NCBI RefSeq assembly: GCF_004027225.2
Contig: NC_044282.2
Location: 63,167,725-63,231,724, forward strand
Source: Strigops habroptila
Taxonomy: Eukaryota; Chordata; Aves; Psittaciformes; Psittacidae
DNA: 64,000 nucleotides
Direction: 5' to 3'
Part shown: one piece after another, positions 49,701 to 62,400 of the stretch
Position numbering within the stretch: position 1 is the stretch's first letter
Layout of the letters: each line of letters starts with the position of its first letter
The notes under the pieces: generated by a model
Seen by the model: the letters and a program-made list of their open reading frames with translations, nothing else
Told to the model about the DNA's origin: nothing
Database searches by the model: none
Position numbers and translations under genes: made by a program

Positions 49701-52700
49701 GCCGCCACTCGGGCTCAGGGGGCCATGGGCCAGCCCGTGAGGCGTTCAGCCGCCCCTCCAGCTCCGCCAGCCGCCGGGCCAACACCGGGCCCTGCCCACC
49801 TGGCCCTGCAACTGCTGCTGTGGGCAGCCCCTCCAGCCGCTGCTCCAGCTCAGCCAGGCGCCGGTGCAGCCCATCCGGTGGTGGCTGCGGGGCCAGGCGG
49901 CTGCTCAGGCTGCTGATGTGCCGCTGCACCGTCTCCACCGCCTCCCGGTTGCGCTGGTCCACAGAGCCCACCAGCTTCTCCAGCGCTCGCATGCGCTCCC
50001 GGTCCTCAGCTATCTGCCGTCGCAGCCCCTCGGTGCTGGCCGTGCAGGCAGCACAGGTCTCCTGCAGCCGTCGCTCCAGCTCATGCAGGGCCGCTGCCGC
50101 TGCCGGGCCCCCTTCCACTGCCGCTACTGCACCGTCCCGGCCGCTCTCCTGGTGCTGCAGGCGGGTCTCCAGCTCCTCCAGCCGCCGCTGGACATGGCTC
50201 AGCACCTCCCGTATCTCGGCCGGGGCCGCATCAGCTGGTTGCTCGCCCTCGGGGCTGCCGCCTGCCGCGGCTTGCCGCGGGTGCTCCAGCAGCAGCTCCC
50301 GCCCGGCCCGCAGCTCCTCCACCTGCTCGTTCAGCCGCCGCACTTGCTCCTCCAGCTGCCGCACCTTCTCTGCATCCCCGCCACCTGCACCGCACCACAT
50401 CGTAAGCGTCACCCCGATGGCAGGTTCCCCCCACCATGACCACCGGCATTACCTTCACCCCCCAGGCCACTGAGGGGGTTGCCAAAGCCGGAGAGTGTGG
50501 GGCGGCCGGGCCGGGCCCGGGGCCGGCCAGTGGGCTGGGGGGCAGCTGGTGCTGGCCCCTCAGTGCAGTCCTCGCCCGAGTAGCCCTGGCAGCAGCGCCA
50601 GGCCAGCTCCGACACCGTCCGCTGGGACAACTTGTAGCGGGGCCGCAGGAAGCTGCGGTACCTGCGGGCAGAGAAGACTGCTGCAGTGGGGATGGGGATG
50701 GGGGAGCCAGCTAGGCAGATGGGGGGCAGCTGGGTGCGGGTCCTGAGTGTGGGTTGGGGGGACCCCTGCCTGCACTGAACTCCCTGCCTGCACTGAGTAC
50801 CCTGCCCGCACTGATCACCCTGCCCGCACTGAGCTCCCTGCCTGCACTGAGCTCCCTGCTCGCACTGAGCTCCCTGCCTGCACTGAGCTCCCTGCTCGCA
50901 CTGAGTTTCCTTGCCTGCAGTCAGACCCAGCTCCCGCCAGGTTCCCACTCTGGGGTCACGCTGAGCACCACAATCCCAGCGTCTGCAGCCGCATCAGGCA
51001 GCAGTTCAGGGCTAGGCAGCAGCAAGTCGGGAGCAGAACCAAACCCAGGGCACAGTCTGGCCCCGGTGGCCTCTTGTTCAACTCTTGCTGGCTGGGGGGT
51101 CTCCCTGGCCTGGCCCCTCCAACCCCACTATTGCCATCCCTCCACACTGCCGGCCCTGCCACTGAGGTGCCGGCTGCAGACATTTCCTGTTGTGGGGTGC
51201 AGGGGGGTCCTTGCATGCGCCTCATGGAGGGAGCCGGTCACCCATCCAGCCCCGCGTGAGCAGCCGGCTCTTGCGCAAAGTAAACATGACCCTGGGGTGG
51301 ATAAACACCAGCGGCAGCAGTGGGGCTGTGGCCAGACCCAGCTCTGTCCCATACCCCCCGGGTCTCCCCAGCACTGTCCCCACTCACGCCAGGACGCGGG
51401 GGCACTGGAGCTGCCCCCAGCCGCAGGGCTGGTAATCTGGCTTCACGAAGCTCTCGACGCCATCCTCCACCACACAGCTCACGGTGCGCGTCACCACGTA
51501 GGCACACCAGTTCCTGCAGGAAGGCGTCAGCGTGTCCACTCGGCTCACACCGGGCAGCATCCTGACACACACCAGGCATTGTCTTGGCACACACCAGGCA
51601 TCCCCCACCCCAGCACCCCCTGCGCTTGCCCTGCCGGCTCCACCGGTAGCAGCCGTCATGGCCCAGTGCTGTGGGGTTAATGGGCTGGATCCTGCCCCAT
51701 TCCGCAGCCCTTTCATCCCTGCCCTGCCCAGTGGTCCATAGCACTGGGGCCCTTGGCAGGGGCTGGTGGTACCACAGGAACAGTCGCAGCCCCTGTGGGG
51801 ATGGGAGCTCTGCCTGTGAGGTTCAGGGAGGCCAGGCAGGGTTTGGAGTGCCAGGCACCCCGTCACATCATGCTGAGGGGCCCGTGCTGCCAGTCCTGGG
51901 GACAGGCACCTCACACCCCACTCCATCACTGTACTGCATGTCCCCAGTGCCCTCTACGCTGGTGGGGCTGGGACAGCCATGCCATGGCCATTGCACCCCC
52001 CAACCAGAAGTCTGCAAGTGGGGGTCAACCACCCCCCTGAGCCAGAGCAGGTGGCGGGTTGGGGGAAGTGTCCCTGTATGGGGGCACTGCTGCCCCCCCC
52101 CCACATCGGGGGTGCCAGGACCCAGAACCAGCCATGGAGCCCTCCAGCTTTCAGCCAGGTGCAAACCCTGAGGCACAGTGCAGGACCCCAGCCCAGCCTC
52201 ACAGGCTGCAGGGAACCCAGCCCCAAGGCACAGGACCTCATCCCAGCCCCATGGGCTGCAGGGATCCCAGCACAGCCGTATATGGCCTGAGCCTGGAGTA
52301 CAGAGCCTGGATCTGGAGCCCCAGCCCCAGCCCCACACAGAGCAGCCCCACAGGGAGTGGTCCCCCGGCCCCCCCGGAGGAGCTGGGCTGCGGTGGGGGC
52401 CTGCGGTGCCGTGGCCGGTTCCCGTCATCCCGGCTGGTTCCCCTCAGGCCCCGGCTGGATTCCAGCTCCTCCCCGGGGGCCGCCGGGAATTCCTGTGCCG
52501 ACCGATGGCCCCCCCTCTCCTCCCTCCTTCCCTTCCCATTCCCTTCCATTCCTGGCCCCCTTCAGCCCCACAGCGGTGGGACCCTGGGGTCTCATTGCCC
52601 GGGATCGGGCTGTCCACATGCAGGGATGGGAGGGACGGGATGAGAGCCTTCCCGACCGGGCAGAGCATGGGGATGGCCCCTGTGCCCCCCGAGCACGAGG

Positions 52701-53815
52701 AGGGGCCGCTCCGCCCCCCAAGCCATGGGGAGACCCCACTGTGCCCCCAAAGCCACATGTCAATGCTCAGCCATGTCCATGCTCTGCCACAGCCCTGCAG
52801 GGCTGGGGCCACATCCCCCCTTTCCAGGCAGCCCCACGCCTGCAGCCAGGTCCTGACACCCTGCCCTGAGCTGCGTGGGGCAGCCGTTAATCTGGCAGTG
52901 GGGCAGGGACGGGGCAGGCGCCGGCTGCGGCCGAGCCGGTGCAGCTCCACCCCACGCGGCCACACTACTCTGGCGCTGATGTGGCCACGGTGAAAACGTG
53001 ACCCCCAGCCCGGTGTGGGACCACCCCCAGCCCTGCGCCCCCCAACACCCCGACCTGCAGGCACAAGCTGCCCCACGCGAGCCCCACAATGCCTGCCTCC
53101 TGGCACGGCACGGGTGGGGACAAGGACGGGGATGGGAACATGATGGGTCCAGGCTTCTCGCCCCATCCTGTCCCCGACAGTGCTGACCCCGCGCCGGCGT
53201 GCGCAGAACGGGCATGCGGATGCTGTGGCAGCACCAGCACAGGAATCCCCGGCACAGCAGCACCCGGCAGCACCCAGCCCAGCACCAACACCCGCCCCAG
53301 TGGATCTGCGCCCTCGCCGGAGCCCTCCTGGTCCCTGGCCCCACGTGCACCTTCGCGAGCCCCCAGTGCTGTCCCCTGCGCATGCCCCCAGCCCGTACCC
53401 ACCATGTGGGGACAGTGCGTGAGTGACGAGTGCGGGTGGCCCCACCAGTCAGGGCACCCCCAGCACCCAGCGCCCTCCCCAGCACCCGGCACAACAGCAC
53501 CGTCAGGGACCCGCACACCCCGTGCCAGATGCGGCATGTGCTGGTGCCCCGCTTGTCGCAGGAGAACTTGTTCCCCCGATGCTCTGGGACATGGTGCCGC
53601 CGAGGGTGCCCTCCCGTCCCGCCCGGCGGTCACGGCTCCTACCTGTGCCGGCTGGCGGCCCGGGCAGCGCCGTGGGCGGTGGCGGGGCTCTGCGGGGCCG
53701 TAGCCTGGACGGGGCCGAGAGGGGCAGCGCCCCCGGTGTAGAGGCTATACCTGGAGGGAAAGTTGGCGGCCAGGGCCTGGGCGGCCAGGAGGCACGGCCA
53801 GAGCCAGGGGGCCAT
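46782..53815 (-). CDS. EMILIN1: Elastin microfibril interfacer 1
   Basis: Secreted extracellular-matrix glycoprotein of elastic fibres, which limits TGF-beta processing and binds alpha4/alpha9 integrins through its C1q domain. Minus-strand exons 53815-53643, 51513-51388, 50661-50453, 50384-48570, 48107-48000, 47877-47860, 47534-47400 and 47113-46782 give 971 residues (human 1016). Order: signal peptide (WLWPCLLAAQALA); EMI domain with seven Cys (WCAYVVTRTVSC to CCQGYSGEDC); one 1815-base exon of heptad coiled coil; about 16 Gly-X-Y triplets (GPPGPPGPIGPKGEMG); and a gC1q domain (VAFSAAL to VFSGALLYD). OST4 lies beyond its 5' end, as in mammals. Confidence 0.97.
48120..48560. repeat. Degenerate CCCCATG-rich repeat in EMILIN1 intron
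   Basis: The intron before the collagen exon is a loose tandem array of words such as CCCCATGACTTGTGTCCCCA and GTCCCCACA, repeating about every 20-30 bases. It looks like an ageing minisatellite. Confidence 0.65.
50763..50912. repeat. 15-base minisatellite in EMILIN1 intron
   Basis: About nine to ten tandem copies of a 15-base unit, CTGCACTGAGCTCCC with CTGCCCGCACTGA and CTGCTCGCACTGA variants, between the two EMI-domain exons. Copies are well conserved, so length variation between individuals is likely. Confidence 0.9.
51514..53642 (-). other. EMILIN1: EMILIN1 intron 1, no gene seen
   Basis: Ordinary GC-rich intron between the signal-peptide exon and the first EMI exon. Repeated words of the type CAGGGAACCCAGCCCCAAGG near 52170-52270 hint at a short duplication. 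I see no transposon or RNA gene. Confidence 0.5.
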
Positions 53816-53821
53816 GCTGGG

Positions 53822-54000
53822 CGGGCGGCTCGGCACGGCTCGGCTCGGCGTGGCACGGCTCGGCCCGGCACGGCGTGGCTCGGCGTGGTGCTGCTCGGCA
53901 GGCACAGCCCAGCTCAGGAGCGCATGGCGCGTCCCGTCGCGGCCCCGTCCCTCCTGGCTCTGCGCGGCTCGGCACGGCTCGGCTCGGCACGGCGGCTCTG
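53822..54000. repeat. GGCTCGGCACG repeats in EMILIN1 5' region
   Basis: Two blocks (53829-53890 and 53965-53995) of tandem GGCTCGGCACG/GGCTCGGCGTG words directly upstream of the EMILIN1 start codon, in or next to its 5' UTR. On the sense strand the unit reads GTGCCGAGCC. Confidence 0.8.
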
Positions 54001-55321
54001 CCCTCCCCTCGGCCGCGCCTCGGCCAGCCCCTCGCCGCCAGAGCCGCCCCGCGCTGCCCGCTCGACGGGGTCCCCGGGGCCCCCCGCTTCCTGCCCGCCG
54101 CGGCCCCCGAGCCGGCCAGCGCGGCCCCCAGTGCGTCCCGGCCTCCGCCGGGCACCACGGCCCCCGCCGGCCCCCACCGTTCGCCCGTCACATCTGCTTC
54201 TCGTTAGGCCGGGACGCCAGCGAGGACGGGAAGGAGGGACGGGGGAAGCCAGAGAGGCCGGGCAGGGGGCCAGGGCTGCAGGCAGCCAGCGCGGCGGGTG
54301 CTACCGCAACGGGTTCCCCCCCGCCGCCCTGCACTGCCGCGGCCTCGCGTGACTGCCCATGCCCCACATGGGCTCCCATATCCACCACCTCGCATGGCTC
54401 CTCCTGCAGCACCCCACTCCTTGTACACCCGTGGTCCCCACACTGCAGCGCTGGATGCTGTGGGTCCATGCCGCACTGCACCCTCTGCTCCTGCTAGTCT
54501 GGGGCTGTGCTTGTGGGTTTCCATCTTGGGGCTCCCTGGGTCAGGCTTGGGGCTACTGGCAGCCACACGCTTGGCACATGGTGTCTGACACTGCCATGGC
54601 CCCATGCTGGTGCCATGTCTCTGTGGGTGCTGAGCCCCATGGCACTGTGCTGGGGATGGGGGTCACCAGGGCCGCGGGAGTGAGGTTCCAGCTGGGAGCA
54701 GGTAGTGACACAGTGGCCATGCTGCCACGGACATGGCCCTGCAGTGACACCATGGCCTCCCCAGGCCATGCAGTGATGTCACGGCCTCCCGCTGACATCA
54801 CGCCTTGGCACCAGCCCCGGGATGACGTCACGGACTGGCACAGCAGCGCGGGAACCTGCCGCTCCCCAGGGCGGCTGGATGTGGGTTAAGCACAAACAGC
54901 TGCCGGCAGCTGGATGGGGGAGGGAGGGATGAGGGGGAGGAGGGCGAGGAGGAAGGGTAGAGTGGGGCCGGGGGGTCTGGGCTGTGCTTGGCCAGGCACC
55001 AAGCCATGGCTGTCCCCAGCCCGCAGCTGGGGGGGCGATGTCACCTCTTTCAGTGCTCAGTGGGGCCGTGGGGCTCTGTGAGGCGGGCGCTGCTCAAGGT
55101 CAGCATCAAGCCCAGCACAGAGCAGCGCTCCTCAGTACAGCCCACTGCGGTCCCAGCACATCCCAGTCCCGTCCCTCCCGCTCCAGCAACTATAATTAGC
55201 TCCGGCCGCCCTGGGCCGCGCCCTTCCCCCAGGCCCCGCCCCCTGCCCCGCGCCCGGCCTTGTATGGAGGCGGTGGCGGCGGCCGGAGGGGGGGGGCCCC
55301 TCCAACTGGGGCCAGGAGCTG
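54001..55321. other. EMILIN1-OST4 intergenic region
   Basis: No gene seen. The left part is the CpG promoter of EMILIN1. Near 54774-54830 lie three CRE-like words (TGATGTCA, TGACATCA and a perfect TGACGTCA at 54823-54830). TATAATTAG near 55190 is an AT-rich word in otherwise GC-rich sequence. Confidence 0.5.
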
Positions 55322-55432
55322 TGACGTCACTGCAGCGCGGAGAGCTTCGCGGCACCGCCCGGCCGTGACGTCACCGTGTGGCCGGGACTGGGCCGTGACG
55401 TCACCTCGGAGCCCGAGGCGGGTCTGACGTCA
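55322..55432 (+). promoter_or_regulatory. OST4: Four perfect CRE (TGACGTCA) sites in the OST4 promoter
   Basis: Palindromic TGACGTCA at 55322-55329, 55366-55373, 55396-55403 and 55425-55432, followed by an AGACGTCC half site. They lie just upstream of the first exon, whose donor is at 55516/55517. Such sites bind CREB/ATF factors; use in this gene is inferred. Confidence 0.85.
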
Positions 55433-55655
55433 CCAAGACGTCCCGCCCCTTTCCCCGCGGCCGGAAGTCGCGCGAGGCGCAGGGAGACGTGGCGGCAGCG
55501 GCGGCACCGGCAGCGCGTGAGTGCGGGGTGTGTGTGTCTGGTCCCGGGGCTCCGCCCCGCGCGGGAGGGGGCAGAGGGGGGTGGTCAGCCCCGGGGGTTC
55601 CCGGTGGGGCACCCGTGGGGGCTGGGGGTCCTGGGTGGGTCCCGGCGTGTCCTAG

Positions 55656-55979
<324 letters not shown>

Positions 55980-56418
55980 GGCCGCCCGGGGATGCACCGC
56001 ACCGGCACCGCTCGCCTGCCGCGCTGGGCCCCAGCTGCTCTGCGCCATGGTAACCACAGCAGAGCAGTGCCATGCTGAGACAAGAAGCCACGCTCCTTCC
56101 AAACAAACTTTAACAGAAACACAGTAATACAATACGAAACCGTGTGATGTAAAAATCCCTGACCCCCCACTCCTGCGCCAGGCCCCTCCACCGGTCCCGC
56201 GGGGAGGAGCGGGGCTGTCCCGGGTGGGAGCCCGCTGTCACCGGGAGCTGCCGTGGGCCAGCAGCAGTGGCCGCCGCAGGTGTAGGCACGGTGTGAGGTG
56301 AGCGGTGCGGCGGCCGCAGACCGGGCTCCGCGCTGCTGCAGCTTTGGTCCGGCCAAGGCCTGTGGCAGGGGGAGCCTGGCCCTGCCCCACGCTGGGGATC
56401 CGGGGTGCCAGAGCACGG

Positions 56419-59400
56419 TCAGGCCTCGGCGCAGAATGAGAGGAGCTGCCGGTAGGAGCTGAGCGAGGGAGGGCCCGCAGCTGGGTGCTGTGAGGGAGCA
56501 GAGGGGCTGGGGCAGTGGGGCCAAAGCCCCTTCCCCAGGACCATGGCCCCTGCCCAGGCCCCGCCAGCACAGGGCAGAGCTGGGCTGGGGTCCCTGTGTC
56601 CGCACTGCAGCCCTGCAGGGCCGTACCTGGGGGTGCAGGCCCTTGTCCCCACACAGGAAGAGTCCCTCGGCGCTCTGCACCCCCTCGGGGATTGCAGGGG
56701 GCTCTGGGCAGAGCCCTGCAGGGACAGGGACCAGTGTTGGCCACCGGTAGGGCTGTCCTGGGCCTGGAGGTTGTGGGGTTCTGGGCATGGTGCAGCACAC
56801 TGAGGGTACCCAGCATGGCTAGGGGTGGTGGTCCCCTCCTGCACTGGGCATTGAGGGGGTGCTGCAGCCCCACAGCCCCACGCCGGGCCCTACCTGGCGG
56901 AGACTGCGAGGCCTGGGGCCTGTCCTGGCTGCATGTCCTGGCCTGGTGGGCTGTGGTGCTGTTGGTGTGGAGCCCTGGTGGGTTCTGCCCAGTCACTGCC
57001 CCTTTCCTCCGCACAGGGATCCTGCTGGGGCACGGGGGGCGCCTGCAGAGACCCATGGGCCACTCCTGAGGTGGGTGCTGCTGGGGTTGCGGTGCCTCTG
57101 CCCAACCCCCCCTGCATCTCCAGTCCCACTGCCAGTGTCAGCATGGGCTCTGGGCCAGTTCAGGGGTGCCCCATGCTCTGGGGTGCCCCCACACCTACCC
57201 GGGCTGGTCCGCTCTCCTGGCATCCAGCTTCCTGGGGATCACCTGTAGAGAGGAGAGAAGGAGAATAAGCTAGTGTCCCAGGAGTGTGCTCCTCACAGGA
57301 GCCCCCCATGGCTGCCAGGGCCCCACCGAGCCGGGCCTTTCCCCCTGCCCCACCTGTCTGCAAGGCTCAAGAAATGTCCATGTGGGGCAGAAGCTCCCGG
57401 TGGAGCCCCACAGATGGGAATCTGAGCCCCACAGAGAGGGGATGACAGCTTCCCGTGCACATGCCCCTACATTCCCTACCCCGCTTCCCCCAGAAGCCCC
57501 AGAGCCATGGGGCAGCCCCCTCCCAGGGTGCAACGTCCCCCCCAGCACCCTGCGGTACCTGCAGCCGCACTGGGCCATGGGCAGCCGCTGGCTCTTCTGC
57601 ACCTTGCTGAGCCTCCCGTGGTCCGTGGCCAGTGCCGGTGCTTGGTGCTGTCCGGGTGCCCAGCAGCAGGGTCCCTGTGTAACGAACAAGATATAACTCA
57701 GCCTGCGCTGGGCACATGCCTGTTGGTGAGGGGCCTCTGAGTTGCAGTGGGGCAGTGGCTGCCTGACCTTGGCACACAGACCCAGCACAAGACAGGGCTG
57801 GCACACAGGCACCCACGTGCTGGCAGCACCACTGAGCTGCTGCAGCTCCAGCAGCCGCACCAGAGCGTGCGCCTAGCCACTGAGCATGACACCTCCCCAC
57901 ACCACTGGGTCAGGCACCATTCCATGTGGCCCGGCAGCCATGCACTGGAGCCCCTGGCTGCGGCGGTGTGTCCTTTTAGCCAGGAGAGCCGGGACAGAGC
58001 TGCCTGCTGGCCTTGCCATGGCCAGGCTGCCAAGGTGCAGCCTCAAAGTCAAAGAGTGGGAGAAGCTGCTTTGGCAGCTGCCGAGGCACCAGTGGGAAGG
58101 ACCATGACAGCACTCAGCAACTCAGCGTGGGGCCGGGGCCGCTGGTGGGAACCGGAGCCAGAAGCAGCAGCACCAGACACGTGGCTCACTTGCCGCGGGA
58201 CAAGGCTGCGGCCGAGGACCGGGCTTTGCGCCCATGCTGGAGTGCAGGAGACAGGCAGGGTCAGCATAGGCAGGACCAGGGAGCTGGGGCTCAATCCTGG
58301 CTCACGCCAGGTTCTGTGCCAGGTAGAGCCGGGAGACTGATGGGGACACAGCTCTTGAGGCCCAGGGAAAGTGCCCATCAGCTCCATGGGATGTGGCAAA
58401 GCCGGGCGCTTGGGCAGCCTGGGGCAGGCACAGGGCAAGCACAGAGCCCTGCTCCTGGAGAGACCAGCCCAGTGGGCAGCATGCGGAGCACTGGCCCCGG
58501 CATGGCTGGCCGTGCTGCTAGTGTTGGACAGGACCAGCCCTATGGGGACACATGACAGTCCCCTGGGGATGAGACAACATATAAAATGCCCAAATGAACC
58601 ATGGGGAACCCCACAGTGAGTTAAGACCCCAGACAGGAGTCAGACTGTGGCAAAGCCTATGCTGAGGCAGGTTGGTGACACACACAAGCACTCGCTCAGG
58701 GTGGTGGCTTTATGGGCAACAGCTCTTAACCTTGTCACAACTGAAACGGCACAATTTAGTGATGAACTCCAGGCAGCAAGGCCAGTGGCAGCCACAGGAG
58801 GGTCAGTGGGGTCCTACAGAGCCCCCTGCTCACCCTGGCACTTGCAAGGACATGGGCAGAGAACAGGTCCAGTCTGGGCTTTGTGGGCTTGGTGAATACA
58901 GGAGCTGTGGAGGGATCAGGGCTGGAGCACAGTGGGTCTGAAGCTGGCAGAGCAGCCCTCTGGGAAAGCAGCTCATGCCACAGCACAGCATAGCCCTTCC
59001 CCTCCCCTCTCATGACATGGCAGCTGCAAGGAGATATAAGCTGGCCCAGCAGTGCCTGCAGCTCTGCTGACCACTGAATGCCCACCGTGTCTGTGGGGAG
59101 ACCAGACCCCACCATGGCCAGGGCTGCCTGGCTGGCACAGTGCATGGACAGTGGGGCTGGGGCCCTTCAGGAAAGAGTCTCTTCCTGCCGGGCAAAGAGG
59201 ATGGAGCTGGGAAAGGGATGCATGTCAGATGCTTTTCAGACCCCAGCCCAAGCAGCAAGTCATGGATGGACCAGCCATCACCAGGGGACAGCTGTCCCAC
59301 AGTGGTAAGCAGCCTCCCCTTGCCCTTAAGCATGGCCTGTGAGGATGTTCCGCCTGTGGGGACAGGCTCCTGCCTGTTCTGTACAGGCAGAGGTCAGGGC

Positions 59401-62400
59401 AGCACATGCACAGGATGGGGAAGGATGAGACATGGCTGGGGAGCAGTGGCTTCATCCTGTGCCACCTAACCCCTGCCCTGTCACACCTGGCTGATGGCAG
59501 GCAGGGCTGAGCATTCCCAGTTCCTTCCTGGCAGCCCTGACAGCATCCTGGCACCACCCCAGGATGGGACCACCAGTGGGAAGGCAGCAACAAAAGGCAA
59601 AGCCAGGGAGTCAAAGCATTCCTGACCCACGCTTCCCTGTGCAGATGCAGCAGTGCCGGGCCCCTCGCAGGCAGGGAGCCGTGGAACACCCGGATGAGGC
59701 AGCAGGGAGAGCTGCCAGGTGATGCCAGGGTAGGGATGGAAAAGCCACATCCCAGTCCCAAGATGACATCCCACCCGGTGCTCAGCTCTGCTGGTCACGA
59801 CTCCCCTTGCCAGGGATGCCATGCCGGCAGCCAGGAAGCAGAGAACATGGGCCAGGGAGGCAGAACACCAGTGATCTGCCCTAGTGAGATGGGCTCTTCC
59901 CCTCCAGCTCCCCCCAAGGTCTCTTCCTGCTCGCGCGCCTGACTGTCACCGACTCCCTGGCAGAGGGGGTCGGGTCAGTGGGCTGCTCCCGTGGGCTCCA
60001 GGGCCCGGCATGCACGGCAGAAGGACCAGGCGTTACAACGTGCCCATGAGAACACAAACCGTTTATTTCCTCCCCACCATGTTCTCATGGCAGATGAGAC
60101 ACAGACACTACAAAGTGTTGGAAAGCAAATACGGAGGACAAAGCGACGCGAGGAGCACAGGCAGAGCACGAGGAGGAAGCTGACAGTGGGAAACGCAGCC
60201 AGCTCTTCCCAGAGCAGCACCAGTACACAGACCCTAGGCACAACCACAGCGACACTCACGCCAGTCACACAGGCAGCCCCTCCACCCTGGAAGTGGCCCC
60301 TTGCTCACACACCTCCACTCTTTGGGCTCTGGGATGTGTCAGAGCAGGGTGCGCACCAGCCCCACAGCAGACCGGGGCTCCCAGTCAAGCCCCTCTCCTT
60401 AGCTTGGGAGCATGTGGGACCAGCCCACAGAGCAGTGCAGGGCACTGGGGCTGCCCCTGCAGCATCAAACCACAGAGGGGCCTGATCAGCACTGAGGTCC
60501 CTGCCCCATGGCCAGGAAGCTGGCACAGGGGCACAGGAGCACCTTGCCTTGTTCCAGCAGCCCCTGCTGCCAGAGCACAGTGCCAGAGCCATGGGGCTCA
60601 CCGAGGCCTTTCTCCCAGCTGTGCAGGCAGCTTGGTGCTGCCAATCGGCCCCCACTGGGACAGAACTCGCTGCATGTTCAAAGGCCCCGGTAACTAATTA
60701 CAGCACTGCCAGCCTGCCTCGCCATGACTTGAGCCATGTGCCACGATGTGCCGCTGTGCAGCAGGTGCGTGGGAAGGAAAAAGGCACTTTGGTGTATCCT
60801 GCAGGCCTTGGGAATGACTTGCGAGTGGCTGGGGCCCTGGCAAGGTTTTCCATGCCAGCTTCTGCAGAAGACACTAGCAGACAGAGTCTCTCTGGTCCCA
60901 AAGCAGCGGGCAGCCTCTGCCCGGCCAGGAGAACAGAACTGTGGAGCCCCCTCCAGGCAGGAGAAGCCTCGGGTCTCGTTGTGTGGTGTCTGTCCTGACC
61001 CAGCCAGGGCCACTCTGCCGGGGACAGAGAGCTGCACACAGCATCCAGGGCCCTTCTGAGGGGACAGGATGGTGCCTCACACACACTTCTTCCACGCAAA
61101 CCCACTTTTATTACGTCAAAGCACACATTAAACTGGCATAGAGCTCTCCTCAGGGCTGTGGCTTCACACAGCAGCTCGACAGGTCCTGGATCAAGCGCAT
61201 GAGGGGCCCCCAGCCCAGCTTACCTCTGCCTGGTGCTGGGGCTCTGGTGCTGCGCTTTGGAGGACTCTGGCTTGCAGTGGCTGGACCCAAGGGCCTGCTG
61301 CAGCTGAAGGTGAAGCTGGGGGAGACTTTGATCCGTGGCGAGTCCTGCTGGCTGCTGCCACTCCCGCTGGTGCCATTGCTGAAGCTCCTTATGCGGGACA
61401 GGGTGTTATCGGAGTTTGAGGTGGAGAGCCTGCTGAAAGGGCATGAGGAACAGGAGACTCAGGTGGGCTCTGTGGGGAAGGGTCTCCCTCCACCAACCCC
61501 CCTGCAGCAGTGTGAGGCTGCTGCAGACACCATTTCCATCAGACCCCTGGACTTCTCCCCACAAGCCGGTGACCTGCTGGGAATGGGAACATCACGAGGG
61601 GCTGTCCCTGAGCAGCCGCAGCCCCCAGTCCCCCATGCTGTACATCACTGCCAGGGCAGCAGCATGGCTGCAGAGTTCCCAGTCCCTCTTCCATCCCAGT
61701 CTGGTCTGGGGAGAGGGAGGAGGAGAAGCAGAAGAGATGCTGTTGGTCTCTGTGGGCAGAATAATCGCTTCCTAGGTTACTGGGACAGGAGAATCCCAAA
61801 CATCTTCCTCCTGTATGGCCGTGTGCCCCTCTTGCCTGTGGCACCTCAGAACTGAGAGTACCCACACCTGCAGCTCACAAACTCAGCAGGGATGTGCATG
61901 GGCCCCAGTGAGGCAAGACAGCAAGCAGATAAACCATGGCCTCAGTAGATGCTGGGTAACTCATGTTTATCATCTCTAACTGGCATTATCCTGCAGCCCA
62001 TAAGTACCCAATGCATCAGGCACTTACACGGAGCTCCTGGGGGGGGTCCTGGAACCTCCTCTCCTCCATGCGCCCCCGCTGGCACCCTTCATGCTGCGCA
62101 CGTGCTTCAGCATCCAGGCTCGCAGGTTACTGAGGCAGTTGTGCTCCGAGAGGATGATCCGGGGCCAGGGATTGCACTCTGCCATGTCCAGTGCTGCCAC
62201 AGCCAAGGCTCTCCCAACCTGCCAGGGCAGGAGATGACTGGTGAGAAAGGCCCCATGAAGGAGCAGCAGCTCCTTCCTCCAAACGAAACCCAACCCCAAA
62301 TCCCAGACAAACCCCAAGCTTCTTCACAGGCTCCAGTGGAGGAGTGTTCCCATCGGGATCTCTGTCTGCACACACATGTGCACGGCAAGGGCAGCCCCAG

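Noticed and set aside
47966-50473. Very long open frame on the plus strand (about 835 codons)
   Set aside because: It lies opposite the EMILIN1 coiled-coil exon. The Ser/Arg/Pro-rich text is what the GC-rich complement of Leu/Glu/Ala codons gives, and it matches no family.
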